This document shows positions 36,649-45,904 of a stretch of 64,000 nt of DNA, one piece after another. A program made the position numbers and the translations under genes. Each line of letters starts with the position of its first letter. Within the stretch, counting starts at the first letter, position 1. Origin of the DNA: Beijerinckia indica subsp. indica ATCC 9039 (GTDB taxonomy: Bacteria; Pseudomonadota; Alphaproteobacteria; Rhizobiales; Beijerinckiaceae); contig NC_010581.1 in the NCBI RefSeq assembly GCF_000019845.1, forward strand, positions 558,001 to 622,000, written 5' to 3'. The notes beneath the pieces were generated by a model. The model had not been told where the DNA came from and searched no databases. It worked only from the letters and a program-made list of their open reading frames with translations.

Positions 36649-36969
36649 ATGACCAAAATGACTTTCATTACCTTCGATGGCACCTCCATACCGGTCGAGG
36701 CCGAGAATGGTGAAATCCTCATGCGCGTCGGCCAGCGCTGTGAAATCCCCGGCATTTTGGGCGAATGCGGCGGCACCTGCAGTTGCGGTTCCTGTCATGT
36801 CTATATCGATGAGAGCTGGCGCGATCGTGTGCCGCCGGTCAAGGAGCTGGAGCAGATGATGATCGACAGCCTGATGACCAAACAGGATAATAGCCGTTTG
36901 ACCTGCATGATCCTCGTGGCGCCCGAGCTTGATGGGTTGATCCTCCATTTGCCGAATCCCAATCTGTGA
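36649..36969 (+). CDS. [2Fe-2S] ferredoxin, adrenodoxin/putidaredoxin type
   Basis: A 106-residue soluble electron carrier. The cluster ligands are the CX5CX2C motif in GECGGTCSCGSCHVYI (about residues 39-54) and a distant Cys in SRLTCMILV near residue 85. An extra Cys sits inside the first motif. The fold pattern TFITFDGTSIPVEAENGE is typical. Such ferredoxins serve cytochrome P450 or Rieske oxygenases, and no obvious partner is adjacent. Confidence 0.88.
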   Translation: MTKMTFITFDGTSIPVEAENGEILMRVGQRCEIPGILGECGGTCSCGSCHVYIDESWRDRVPPVKELEQMMIDSLMTKQDNSRLTCMILVAPELDGLILHLPNPNL

Positions 36970-37120
36970 ATTTGATAGTCCAGATGATCGCGTGGTTGCT
37001 TGGCGAATGTATGCGTGAGTGACCAGCCCACGGAATGTCCGTGCTGATAAGGTTGCCAGCCATTCCGCGGCGGTCGAAGCCTTGTCTCCACAAAGGAAGG
37101 CGCTGAGTGCGCGGCGCTCG

Positions 37121-38215
37121 TCAGGCGCGATCAAAGCGCCAGTCAGGCCGCATGCTCTTGATGATCATCATCTCGGTGAGATTCTGGCGCGTGAGAAGAC
37201 CGACGAGGACCCCGTCGGGATTGGTGACGACCAGATCTGCAGCTTGCGGTACGAGGAGCCGGTCGAGCACGGCCTCGAGCGGGGTGGTGCTCTGCACAGT
37301 CTCGACTGGGACGCGCATGAATGTGTTGATGGCCGCCTCGCGACTGTGGTCGTTCAGGGCCAAAAGTATGTCCTCCCGCACGAGGAGGCCAACTGGCCTC
37401 CCGAAAGCGTCGATGACCGGGAATTCGTGCTGCGCAGTCGCGAGCAGCATTTCGATCGCCGCTGCTAAGTTCGCGTTGATCGGGATTGCATTGAAGCGCG
37501 TCTCCATTGCGTCGGCCACGGAAAGCCCGTGCGTCGCTTCGTGGAACGCCGTCATCTGCGCTTCTCCCTCAGCCGCCATATAAACAAAGATCGCTATGAA
37601 GATCAGGAGCGGATTACCGAAGAGGCCAAGAAAGCCAAGCGCGAAGGCGAATGCCTTCCCGATGGAAGCAGCAAGCTGTGTCGCTCTCGCTTTGCCGAGT
37701 TTCATGGTGAGGAGTGCACGCAGGATGCGACCACCATCCATCGGGAAAGCGGGGATCAAGTTGAAGACGACAAGGAAAATATTGACGGCGGCGAGCCGCG
37801 CAAGAAGCGAGATGTGTGGATTGTCGATCTGCGCCAAATGCTCGGGATGAATCGAGCCAAGAAGGAGATAAAGGAGGAAGGCGATGACGATGTTGACTGT
37901 AGGTCCTGCGATCGCGACCGCGAATTCCTGCGCAGGCTTTTCCGGCATGCGCGGCATCAACGACACTCCCCCAATGGGCAGCAGGATCACGTCGGGTGTC
38001 TCGATCCCGAAGCGACGCGCCATGAGGATGTGGCCGAATTCGTGGAGAACGACGCAGCCGAAGAGAAGCGCGACGAAGAGCACGCTGTCGCGGGCGGCGG
38101 GAGCCCCTCCCTTTAGCCAGGCGCTGACGCCGATCCAGGCAACCAGGAGAAAAAAGGTTAGATGCACCCGCAGAGTTGTTGCGCCGAAGCGGCCGATCGT
38201 CAGGGACCAGGACAT
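37121..38215 (-). CDS. Site-2 protease family (M50) with two CBS domains
   Basis: A 364-residue intramembrane metalloprotease. Zinc ligands are in VVLHEFGHILMARRFG (HEXXH, about residues 57-72) and in the third ligand motif NLIPAFPMDGGRILRAL (about 157-173). There are four to six transmembrane helices. The C-terminal 140 residues hold two CBS domains (ADAMETRFNAIPINANLAAA to VREDILLALN, and TFMRVPVETVQSTTPLEAVL to LTRQNLTEM), which sense adenosine nucleotides. It may be a regulated membrane-protein processing enzyme. It is a single gene. Confidence 0.9.
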   Translation of the reverse strand: MSWSLTIGRFGATTLRVHLTFFLLVAWIGVSAWLKGGAPAARDSVLFVALLFGCVVLHEFGHILMARRFGIETPDVILLPIGGVSLMPRMPEKPAQEFAVAIAGPTVNIVIAFLLYLLLGSIHPEHLAQIDNPHISLLARLAAVNIFLVVFNLIPAFPMDGGRILRALLTMKLGKARATQLAASIGKAFAFALGFLGLFGNPLLIFIAIFVYMAAEGEAQMTAFHEATHGLSVADAMETRFNAIPINANLAAAIEMLLATAQHEFPVIDAFGRPVGLLVREDILLALNDHSREAAINTFMRVPVETVQSTTPLEAVLDRLLVPQAADLVVTNPDGVLVGLLTRQNLTEMMIIKSMRPDWRFDRA

Positions 38216-38523
38216 GGGACTTCCTCCGGCGCAATTCCAAGTTGGAAATCATGCTTCGCGGCCCACAGCGCCCATTCGGAGGTAAAATCCTGGACGACCG
38301 GCCAGCGGCGGTGCAGGTCCTCCTGTTGGCCTATGACGTCGCGGCTTGGGTGACGTTCATGCCGCGATCTTATGACCGGCGAAACCATTGCCACCAGCGA
38401 TCAGGATCTTATGATGAGTGTCGGTAACTACACCGGCCGCCATCCTGTTTCGATTGCCGGAAGAAAAAGATAGCTTAATGAGCCCGAAATTACGTCTCGC
38501 GCCGCGAGCATGATCGGATGTTT
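38216..38523. other. Intergenic region, no gene seen
   Basis: A 308-bp spacer between the M50 protease start and the M32 carboxypeptidase end. It must contain the protease promoter. No coding frame or strong palindrome is convincing. Confidence 0.5.
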
Positions 38524-40029
38524 CTAAGCTTGATGCCGATCCTCAAGGTAGCGGGTTCGAAGATGTTTCTGGAACGCTTCCGCTCCTAAGGGCCGACCCG
38601 TTGCGGCGATCAGCAGCTCATCCATTTCCAGCAAACTGCCCTTCCTATGGACATGGGCTGACAACCAGGACCGCAGCGGTCCAAAGTCGCCACGGCCAAT
38701 CCCTGGCAGCACATCAGGCTCCGCGCGGCTGGCGGCATCGAAGAGCTGCGCAGCCGCCATGGCCCCAAGCGTATAGGTCGGAAAATAGCCCCAGCTTCCG
38801 CCCGGCCAGTGGATATCCTGGAGACACCCCAAACCATCATTCGGCACTGTTAGTCCAAGGAGCGTCTTCATGCCCTCATTGAAAGCCCCTGGCAGGTCCT
38901 CGAGGCGCAGATCCCCATTGATCATGGCCTTTTCCAGATCGTATCGCAAAAGGACATGCGCTGGATAGGTGACCTCATCCGCATCGACCCGGATGAACCC
39001 AGGTTTGACGGTTGTCAGATCGCGGTAGAGATTGTCCGCACTCCATGCCGCACCGTCACCCTGGAAGGTTTCACGCAAGAGGGGCGCCAGATAATGCACA
39101 AAGGCGCGTGAACGGCAGGCTTGCATTTCGATCAAAAGCGACTGGCTTTCGTGGAGAGCCATGCCCCGGGCAGCCCCCACCGGCTGATGCCGCCAAGCCT
39201 CCGGCCGCCCTTGCTCATAAAGAGCATGGCCTGTCTCGTGCAACACGCCCATGAGGCCGCTGATGAACCGCTCCTCATCGTAGCGGCTTGTGATCCGTAC
39301 ATCATCCGTCGCGCCGCCGCAGAACGGATGCAGGCTGATATCGAGGCGACCGCGCTCAAAATCAAATCCAACCGCTGCCATGAGCTTCTTGCCAAGGCCT
39401 CGTTGGAGGTCGATGGGGAAGGGACCAGTCAGAGCTTCGGTGGGAGGCAAGCTCGCCTGGCGAGCCTGCGCCTCTTGGATCAGGCTGGGGAGCTCAGCCC
39501 TCAGATTGGTAAAGAGCAGGTCGATTTTCGCCTGACGCATCCCTGGCTCGTAGGTATCGAGGAGGGCATCGTAAGGTGAGAGCCCGAGCGCTTCGCCTTT
39601 GATCTGACCGATCCTGCGTTGCAGGTCGAGCACCTCCTTCAGATAGGGCAGGAGGGCGGCGAAATCGCTGTTCTTGCGCGCTTGCCTCCAGGCCATGAGC
39701 GATCGGGAAACGGCCTTGGAGTTTGCCTCGACAAGCTCTTCCGGAATGGCGGCTGCATGGAAATAGAGGCGCCGCATCTCGCGAAGATTGGCGCTTTGCC
39801 AATCATCGAGTCCGTCCGCTGCCGCCTCGGCTTTATCCAGAAGCTCTCCGGTCTCGGCGGAGACAAGAAGCCTGTGCGCCATTCCTTCCAACGTGGACAA
39901 TTGCTCCGAACGACCCTCGGCCGCTCCATCAGGCATGATCGTTTCGGTATCCCAGTTGAGGAGCCCGATCACGTCTTTGATCTTGTCTATGCGAGCAAAT
40001 TGCTGCTCAAGCGCGTGGTAGGAAGTCAT
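38524..40029 (-). CDS. Carboxypeptidase M32 (Taq-type metallocarboxypeptidase)
   Basis: A 501-residue cytosolic zinc peptidase that removes C-terminal residues. The active-site HEXXH is in LMGVLHETGHALYEQG (about residues 261-276), the second zinc-site Glu in ALHESQSLLIEMQACRS, and the family block FPIDLQRGLGKKLM and HPFCGGATDDVRIT lie before it. Length matches the family. It stands alone. Confidence 0.93.
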   Translation of the reverse strand: MTSYHALEQQFARIDKIKDVIGLLNWDTETIMPDGAAEGRSEQLSTLEGMAHRLLVSAETGELLDKAEAAADGLDDWQSANLREMRRLYFHAAAIPEELVEANSKAVSRSLMAWRQARKNSDFAALLPYLKEVLDLQRRIGQIKGEALGLSPYDALLDTYEPGMRQAKIDLLFTNLRAELPSLIQEAQARQASLPPTEALTGPFPIDLQRGLGKKLMAAVGFDFERGRLDISLHPFCGGATDDVRITSRYDEERFISGLMGVLHETGHALYEQGRPEAWRHQPVGAARGMALHESQSLLIEMQACRSRAFVHYLAPLLRETFQGDGAAWSADNLYRDLTTVKPGFIRVDADEVTYPAHVLLRYDLEKAMINGDLRLEDLPGAFNEGMKTLLGLTVPNDGLGCLQDIHWPGGSWGYFPTYTLGAMAAAQLFDAASRAEPDVLPGIGRGDFGPLRSWLSAHVHRKGSLLEMDELLIAATGRPLGAEAFQKHLRTRYLEDRHQA

Positions 40030-40221
40030 GGGTCGTTTCGCGGGCTCAAATGCTGACGGTCAAGGCCTATGAGACCCGGAGCTGATGGGGTCCGCATTAG
40101 CATTTTTTACAGTTTCGCGCCAATCCGGTATCAGTGGCGAGGCCGATGGCGACCAAGTCTAAAAACTATAAGCCTATTGTGCCGAGAAGCGGCGAAATTC
40201 TGTCCAAGAGCCGGGGGCCGA

Positions 40222-41445
40222 ATGGATTTTAAGTCATGGGTAAGGGTTTGGCGTGCGGTATCCATCCTTGTCGCCTTTTTCGCCTGCCAGCAAGGGGCTG
40301 TGGCGGGCGGCTATTCCAAAGGCGAAACACCGATCCCAGGGGCGACGCTTGCCTTGATGAGGGCAAGGGATACCACAGCGGAGGCACCGATCCTCATTCG
40401 GACCTACAAGAAGGAAGCGGAACTCGAAATCTGGAAACAGGCCAGGAATGGACGCTTCGTCCTGCTCAAGACATTCCCCATTTGCCGTTGGTCGGGCCAG
40501 CTCGGCCCCAAATCGCAGCAAGGCGATCGGCAGGCTCCGGAAGGGTTTTATTGGGTCGGCCCCAAACAGATGAACCCGAATTCCGCTTATTACCTCTCCT
40601 TCGACGTCGGATATCCAAATGCCTACGACAAAGCTCACGGAGGCTCTGGATCCTATGTGATGGTGCATGGCACGTGTTCATCGGCCGGATGTTTCGCCAT
40701 GACCGATAAAGGTGTCGGTGAGATCTATGCCATCGCTCGCGAGGCTTTGAGGGGTGGTCAGCAGGCCTTTCAATTTCAGGCCTATCCGTTTCGCATGACG
40801 GCGCAAAACATGGCCAAATACCGTCTTGATGCGAATATCGCATTCTGGCGTCAACTCAAGGAAGGGTCGGATCGCTTCGAGGCCACCGGAGAAGAACCTT
40901 TGGTCAGTGTTGCCTCCGGACGCTATGTCTTCAGCCCCTCAAAGGATCCAGACAAGGAGACCCTGGCGCAGACGCACCATTTGGAAGAGCAGGCCCGCAT
41001 CGCCACTCTCGTTGCCGAAGGAAGCGCCGCCATACAGACCACTTATGCGGACGGAGGCCAACACCCCGCTTTCCGTGCGCTCGCCCGCCAAGGAACGCTT
41101 CTCGGGGAGGTGAGCCGTCCTGAGGCGCTTGCTGATGCTGGACGGGAGGTCATTATCGTGCCAGCTCATCCAAAGCGGCTGGCAAAAGGTGGCGCGGCCG
41201 CGCGTTTAATTCAAACCGCCGCCGCAAAGGGAACGAATCCAACAGAAGCGAAGCCGGTGCCATCAATGGTATCTGCCTCTTTGGTGCCTTCTGCGTCTTC
41301 TGTATTTGGTCCTGTCGTGCAATCCAAGACCGAGCCGTCGGTGTTTGCGCCGGCACCCATGAGCTACAGATTGGGACGGTTGGCGCCCGCCCAATCTATG
41401 ATGACGGGGGCCATGCCGATCCTGCCTGCCGTTTTGGTCGATTGA
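40222..41445 (+). CDS. L,D-transpeptidase family protein (YafK-like), secreted
   Basis: A 407-residue exported protein: signal around VWRAVSILVAFFACQQGAVA, then a YkuD-type catalytic domain with PILIRTYKKEAELEIW, PEGFYWVGPKQMNP and the active-site Cys in MVHGTCSSAGCFAMTD. It should cross-link peptidoglycan, or attach proteins to it, or cleave such links. The last 150 residues are low-complexity Ala/Pro/Ser-rich, probably a flexible tail. ATG 40222 was chosen since it starts the signal peptide. It converges with the EF-G-like gene, with a palindrome between. Confidence 0.87.
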   Translation: MDFKSWVRVWRAVSILVAFFACQQGAVAGGYSKGETPIPGATLALMRARDTTAEAPILIRTYKKEAELEIWKQARNGRFVLLKTFPICRWSGQLGPKSQQGDRQAPEGFYWVGPKQMNPNSAYYLSFDVGYPNAYDKAHGGSGSYVMVHGTCSSAGCFAMTDKGVGEIYAIAREALRGGQQAFQFQAYPFRMTAQNMAKYRLDANIAFWRQLKEGSDRFEATGEEPLVSVASGRYVFSPSKDPDKETLAQTHHLEEQARIATLVAEGSAAIQTTYADGGQHPAFRALARQGTLLGEVSRPEALADAGREVIIVPAHPKRLAKGGAAARLIQTAAAKGTNPTEAKPVPSMVSASLVPSASSVFGPVVQSKTEPSVFAPAPMSYRLGRLAPAQSMMTGAMPILPAVLVD

Positions 41446-41490
41446 CGTTTGAACAGTCGACCCGCCGTAAGCTCCGGGACATTCGGGAAG

Positions 41491-41523
41491 GCCCTAACGG
41501 TCACTTTTATGACCGTTAGGGGC
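41491..41523. repeat. Palindrome of the AACGGTCAT family, copy 2
   Basis: GCCCTAACGGTCA (41491-41503) pairs with TGACCGTTAGGGGC (41510-41523). It lies between two convergent genes and may act as a bidirectional terminator. The core matches the palindrome at 33444-33472. Confidence 0.75.
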
Positions 41524-41534
41524 TACACTCGTCC

Positions 41535-43517
41535 TTATCGCTGCATGGTCGCAGCCTCGGCAAGATGATCGAATGCATGGCGATAGCTGCCAAGCCCTTG
41601 CGTGTCCGAGCGCAGAGCGACAACGAAATCCTGTAATTCCGCCGCAGGCACCATGGCCTCGATCTCATCCCAACCCGGCCAGCCTTCCCTTTCTCCATAG
41701 CCCAGAATCTGACCGCGCCGCCCGCTCAAAAGCCGCTGGGCATCGGGTGTATTCTGGCGTGGTACGGCAACTGTCACATGGTCGATCGGCTCCAGAAGCT
41801 TCGGTTTTGCCTTGGCCAGTGCCGCGGTGATCGCCATGCGCGTTGCGGTTTTGAAGGCCTGCTCCGAACTATCCACGGTATGATACGAGCCATCGAGGAG
41901 GGTTACGCTGACATCGACGACCCTATAGCCAAGCGGGCCTTTGCTCATGGCCTCTTCCGCCGCATCGCGGATCGCCGGTATGAAGGGCTTTGGGATGGCG
42001 CCGCCAACGATGCGATCGATGAACACAAATCCCTCGCCGCGCCTGCGTGGCGCGATCTCTAGGGTCACATCGGCGAATTGACCATGACCGCCGGTCTGGC
42101 GTTTCAGCCTCGCATGCTCGATTGTCGTCTCGCCGATCGTCTCCCGGCAGGCAACGGGTGGTTTGCCGCTTTGAACGGCCAAATGCGCCTGCATGGTGAG
42201 GCGTTCAAGCGCGCTCTGCACATGGATTTCACCTTGCCCTTGCAAAAGCATGACGCCGCCTTCTAAATCCTGCTCCAGCGACAGAGAGGGATCTTCCTCG
42301 ACCAGCTTGTGCAAAGCCTGGGCAAGCTTCGCATCATCCAGGCGATCCTTGGCCTTGATCGCCAGCGCAAAACTGGGCGGTGGCGGAGCGGAGGACGCGA
42401 GCTGTTCTTCGCCCTTGCGCAGGCCCAGAATCTGGCCCGTATTGATCAATTCGAGGCGTGCCAAAGCAATGACATCGCCGGCCTCGGCCTCCTTGACGCG
42501 AACTGCCTCGCCACTGACGAAATGATAAAGCGCGCCAATGCGCACGCCATCCATTGTGGCTCCATCCTTCACAATGCCCCGCCACACGCGGCCAAAGGAT
42601 AATTTGCCCGCGTGAGCGGCAGTCGCATGGTGGCTCGTCTTGAAAATATGAATCAAGGGTTCGCTGCCCGCACCAATGCCGTGCCGTTCCGCCGTGGCCG
42701 TGGCACTTGGAGCATCGTGCCGCAAGGCTTTCCATAAACGGGTTATCCCATAGCCGTGCAGCGCGGAGCCGAGCAGGACCTCAGCGATTGTGCCAGCAGC
42801 TTGATCTTGGCTCAATTGCTCGAAAATTTCCGTGCCTGTGGGCATTTCCTCTTCGAGCAAGCGTTCCAGAAAGCGATCATCCTGATCGGCCAGTTTCTCA
42901 GCCAAGGCGGAGAAAGCCATTTCCTCCGGTTCGCGCAGGTTTTGAGGAATCTCGATCCGCTCCGAGCCTGGCTCCGTGCCTTGGCCGGCTTTGTAACGAT
43001 AGGCGCGGTGTGACGCTATATCGATGAAACCGCTGATCGTCTCGCCCTCGCGGATGGGTAATTGCCGCAAAGCCAGGGGGCGTTTCATCGTGTCTTGGAG
43101 TAAATCTGTTATTTCGTTGAGATTGCCGATGAACATCTCGATCTTATTGAGAAAGACGAGAAACGGCAGGCCGCGCTCCTCGATCATGTGCAGCAGCAAA
43201 GGCAGGCTGGCAAGACGCTGTGGTACAGGTTCGCAGACGATCAGCGCCAAATCAGCGGCATCGAGAGCACAAGCTGTCTCATAGGCGAATTCGATCGAGC
43301 CGGGACAATCGAGTAGGGTCCAGGGATCACCCAGAAACTGGCAATGGCCAATCCGCAGTTCCGTGCTCATGGCCCGCGCCTCGGTCACGCGCTTCATCGG
43401 GGCGCCAGCCCGCGCCATCAAGGCGTCGAAGAGAGTTGATTTTCCGCTTCCATAAGGGCCGACCAGAGCCACTGTGCGCGGTAGGACCGCTTCGGTCCGT
43501 GGTAGAGATCCGATCAT
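41535..43517 (-). CDS. EF-G-like translational GTPase (EF-G paralogue)
   Basis: A 660-residue GTPase with the EF-G domain order. The G domain shows P-loop ALVGPYGSGKSTLF (about residues 17-30), DCPGS, and NKIE where canonical EF-G has NKxD. Domain II has FGRVWRGIVKDGATMDGVRI. Domains III-V follow, with RQTGGHGQFADVTL and SDTQGLGSYRHAFDH. It is shorter than true EF-G (about 700) and belongs to the divergent alphaproteobacterial EF-G-like group of unclear role. ATG 43517 starts the P-loop domain correctly; the frame to 43841 is non-conserved. Confidence 0.88.
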   Translation of the reverse strand: MIGSLPRTEAVLPRTVALVGPYGSGKSTLFDALMARAGAPMKRVTEARAMSTELRIGHCQFLGDPWTLLDCPGSIEFAYETACALDAADLALIVCEPVPQRLASLPLLLHMIEERGLPFLVFLNKIEMFIGNLNEITDLLQDTMKRPLALRQLPIREGETISGFIDIASHRAYRYKAGQGTEPGSERIEIPQNLREPEEMAFSALAEKLADQDDRFLERLLEEEMPTGTEIFEQLSQDQAAGTIAEVLLGSALHGYGITRLWKALRHDAPSATATAERHGIGAGSEPLIHIFKTSHHATAAHAGKLSFGRVWRGIVKDGATMDGVRIGALYHFVSGEAVRVKEAEAGDVIALARLELINTGQILGLRKGEEQLASSAPPPPSFALAIKAKDRLDDAKLAQALHKLVEEDPSLSLEQDLEGGVMLLQGQGEIHVQSALERLTMQAHLAVQSGKPPVACRETIGETTIEHARLKRQTGGHGQFADVTLEIAPRRRGEGFVFIDRIVGGAIPKPFIPAIRDAAEEAMSKGPLGYRVVDVSVTLLDGSYHTVDSSEQAFKTATRMAITAALAKAKPKLLEPIDHVTVAVPRQNTPDAQRLLSGRRGQILGYGEREGWPGWDEIEAMVPAAELQDFVVALRSDTQGLGSYRHAFDHLAEAATMQR

Positions 43518-43760
43518 AATGCCGTCTCCTCCCTCCCGGCTCCTGACACGCGGCCGGGTCAAAAGGGACAACGGCCCAAGGCCATGCAACGATCCCGCTT
43601 GCCTCATATTTTTCGACGAATGAGGCATTCCGACATGTTTCGGATAATACGCATAAGGAGGCCGGCCCGGGTCCGCAGGGTGAAGGTGGCGGTGCGGCGG
43701 GAAGAATCGCACCTCAAAGTTCGGGACCAAACAACGAAGCCTCCACGGAGGATCTGAATC

Positions 43761-44882
43761 ATGACCAAATGGCGTATAAGGATCGTGGGTGGATCCCTTG
43801 GCGGGCTTTTTGCGGCGGCATTGCTGCGTCGCGACGGGCATGATGTCAGGATTTATGAACGCTCAGCTGGCGGTTTGGCCGGACGCGGAGCGGGTTTGGT
43901 CAGCCAGCCAGATATTTCCTCGATCCTCCGCGCCGTCGGTTGTGAGCATGTCGCTCAGATCGGCGTCGTGGCGAAGGAACGAATCTATTTTGACAGAGAT
44001 GGCGGGATCGCCGAGCGTTATCCGACGCCGCAGATGCAAATCTCGTGGGATTATCTCTACAACACCTTCCGTGCGTTTTCGGATGGGGAGGCCTATAGTC
44101 TTGGCCGTTCCGTGCGGTCGGTCGCGCAGGACGAGACTGGCGCCCTCCTTCGTTTCGAGGACGGTGCCGAAGACCATGCGGGCCTCGTGATCGGTGCGGA
44201 TGGCGTCGGATCTGTCGTGCGTGAAGCGGTCATCGGGCAGCCCTCGCCAAGTCTCTATGCGGGCTATGTCGCTTGGCGGGGTCTCTTTCCGGAGCAGGCT
44301 CTCCCGAAAGACGCGGCGGAGATCCTGCTCGATCGCTTCGCGTTCTACACTATGCCGCGATCGCATATTCTCGGCTATGTCGTGGCGGGGCCGAATGGAG
44401 AGATGGCCCCGGGAAAACGTCGCTACAACTGGGTTTGGTATCGGCCTGCCCCGGGGAGACAGGGCCTCGATGAAGCCCTGACGGATGCAAAGGGACAGAT
44501 CCATCGCTACTCACTGGCACCGGGTGCCTTGTCCCAAGAGCGGCGAGAGGGCTTGCTCTCAGAGGCTGCGATGCTCCTTCCGCCGCCGTTCGCCGCGGCG
44601 GTCGGTGCGGAACCGCAGCCGTTCATCCAAGCGATTTTCGACTTCGAGGCGCCGAAAATGGCAAAGGATTGCGTCGCTCTATTGGGCGATGCTGCTTTTG
44701 TCGTTCGCCCGCATACAGCCATGGGCGTTGCCAAAGCTGCGGGTGACGCGCTTGCGCTTCGAATACGCCTTGCGGAAAGTGCCGACATTGAATCCGCACT
44801 CGTTGCTTACGATCGAGACCGGAGGCCGGTGGGCGTGTCGATCGCGGCCCGCGGCCGGCAATTAGGGAAAGCGCTCGAGTAG
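43761..44882 (+). CDS. FAD-dependent monooxygenase (DHPH-like)
   Basis: A 373-residue single-component flavin hydroxylase. The FAD-binding GXGXXG-like motif is RIVGGSLGGLFAAALLRRDG (residues about 7-26), followed by the DG-type LVIGADGVGSVVREAV and the second FAD motif VALLGDAAFVVRPHTAMGVA near residue 308. It resembles 2,6-dihydroxypyridine 3-hydroxylase and related aromatic hydroxylases. Substrate unknown. It is divergent from the EF-G-like gene and convergent with the HPF gene. Confidence 0.85.
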   Translation: MTKWRIRIVGGSLGGLFAAALLRRDGHDVRIYERSAGGLAGRGAGLVSQPDISSILRAVGCEHVAQIGVVAKERIYFDRDGGIAERYPTPQMQISWDYLYNTFRAFSDGEAYSLGRSVRSVAQDETGALLRFEDGAEDHAGLVIGADGVGSVVREAVIGQPSPSLYAGYVAWRGLFPEQALPKDAAEILLDRFAFYTMPRSHILGYVVAGPNGEMAPGKRRYNWVWYRPAPGRQGLDEALTDAKGQIHRYSLAPGALSQERREGLLSEAAMLLPPPFAAAVGAEPQPFIQAIFDFEAPKMAKDCVALLGDAAFVVRPHTAMGVAKAAGDALALRIRLAESADIESALVAYDRDRRPVGVSIAARGRQLGKALE

Positions 44883-44893
44883 AGTCTTCACAG

Positions 44894-45457
44894 CTATCGC
44901 AGTCCGTGCTTGCCAAGAAGCTTGACTGTGCTGGCCTGTGGTCCCTTCTCGCCCATTTCTTCTACGAATGTCACCCGCACGCCAGGCTCGAGGTGGGCAA
45001 AAGCCTCATCGAGGACACTGTTCCTGTGAAAGTAAATCTCGCGTCCCTCCGTTTCAAGAAAGCCGTAGTCCTCCTCCGGTCGCACCCGTATCACCGTTCC
45101 AATCGGTTGCGTTTCATGAACCTTGACCTGGCCGCGGATATGCCTGACTTCATCCTGGAGACGCCGCCGGGCTCGGCTGAAGGCATCATTGATCGCAAAC
45201 ATCGGATCTGAGAACCGTTCATCCTCGGGAGGAGTGCGTTCCACGACAACCTCTCGGCCCTCCGGAAGTACAAGGTGGATATTGACCTCATATTGCCCGC
45301 CGGTTCGATGATGATGACTGGGGGCTTTCATCACGACGCGGCAAGCCGTGATCCGGTCATAGAATTCTTCCAGGCCAGCAATCTTCTGTTCGATCAAAGC
45401 CCGTTGTTGCTCCGTAGGATGGAAGCCCTGGAAATCGATTTGAGCCTGTACCTCCAT
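44894..45457 (-). CDS. Ribosome hibernation-factor-like protein fused to a cold-shock domain
   Basis: A 187-residue two-domain protein. Residues 1-100 have the HPF/RaiA fold (DFQGFHPTEQQRALIEQKIA, CRVVMKAPSHHH, and EVNIHLVLPEGREVVV). Residues about 120-187 form a cold-shock domain with an RNA-binding surface, GTVIRVRPEEDYGFLETEG and EIYFHRNSVL. The combination suggests ribosome binding plus RNA binding under stress or stationary phase. AGGAGTGATC before ATG 45457 is a good ribosome site. The longer frame upstream is not needed. Confidence 0.88.
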   Translation of the reverse strand: MEVQAQIDFQGFHPTEQQRALIEQKIAGLEEFYDRITACRVVMKAPSHHHRTGGQYEVNIHLVLPEGREVVVERTPPEDERFSDPMFAINDAFSRARRRLQDEVRHIRGQVKVHETQPIGTVIRVRPEEDYGFLETEGREIYFHRNSVLDEAFAHLEPGVRVTFVEEMGEKGPQASTVKLLGKHGLR

Positions 45458-45904
45458 AATGATCACTCCTGCTTCGCCAGTCCGGCGACCTACAGTATCG
45501 CTTGTGGAACAAAGGCATGAGCGACGCTGTAAATTCTTATGAAAATCAAAAGATCCTAAAAGTGGCCTGCGCCTTGTTGTGTTGAGAAGGGGCAAGAACC
45601 AAGCTGCTGCCAGTACCGGGCGATATGGTTACCATGCCTTGGTTACACAATATGCGAGATATCTTTGTCGGCGCTGCGACTTCCCCCGGAATACTGACGC
45701 TGCCGCATGAAGTTACAGATTGAGTCTTGGCTTGAGCATCACGCTTTTTGTGTGCGCCGGACATCGCGCGCCAGCGACCCATCCTTATCGAGCGGTGGCT
45801 CGATCCCAAGCCTCAGCCGGCCCGGAACGCGGCTCCTATGCCTCTTGGTCATTGCCTCTCTTCCCGCATCGTTTTAGACGGGAGTTCATAGAGGAAAGGG
45901 CAAG
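45458..45904. other. Divergent promoter region, no gene seen
   Basis: A 447-bp spacer between the HPF-CSD gene and the LysR gene. Both promoters must lie here. Short open frames have no protein character. Confidence 0.5.

Noticed and set aside
41491..41523. Part of a CRISPR array
   Set aside because: Only two dispersed palindromes of this kind exist in the window and there are no regularly spaced repeats or cas genes.
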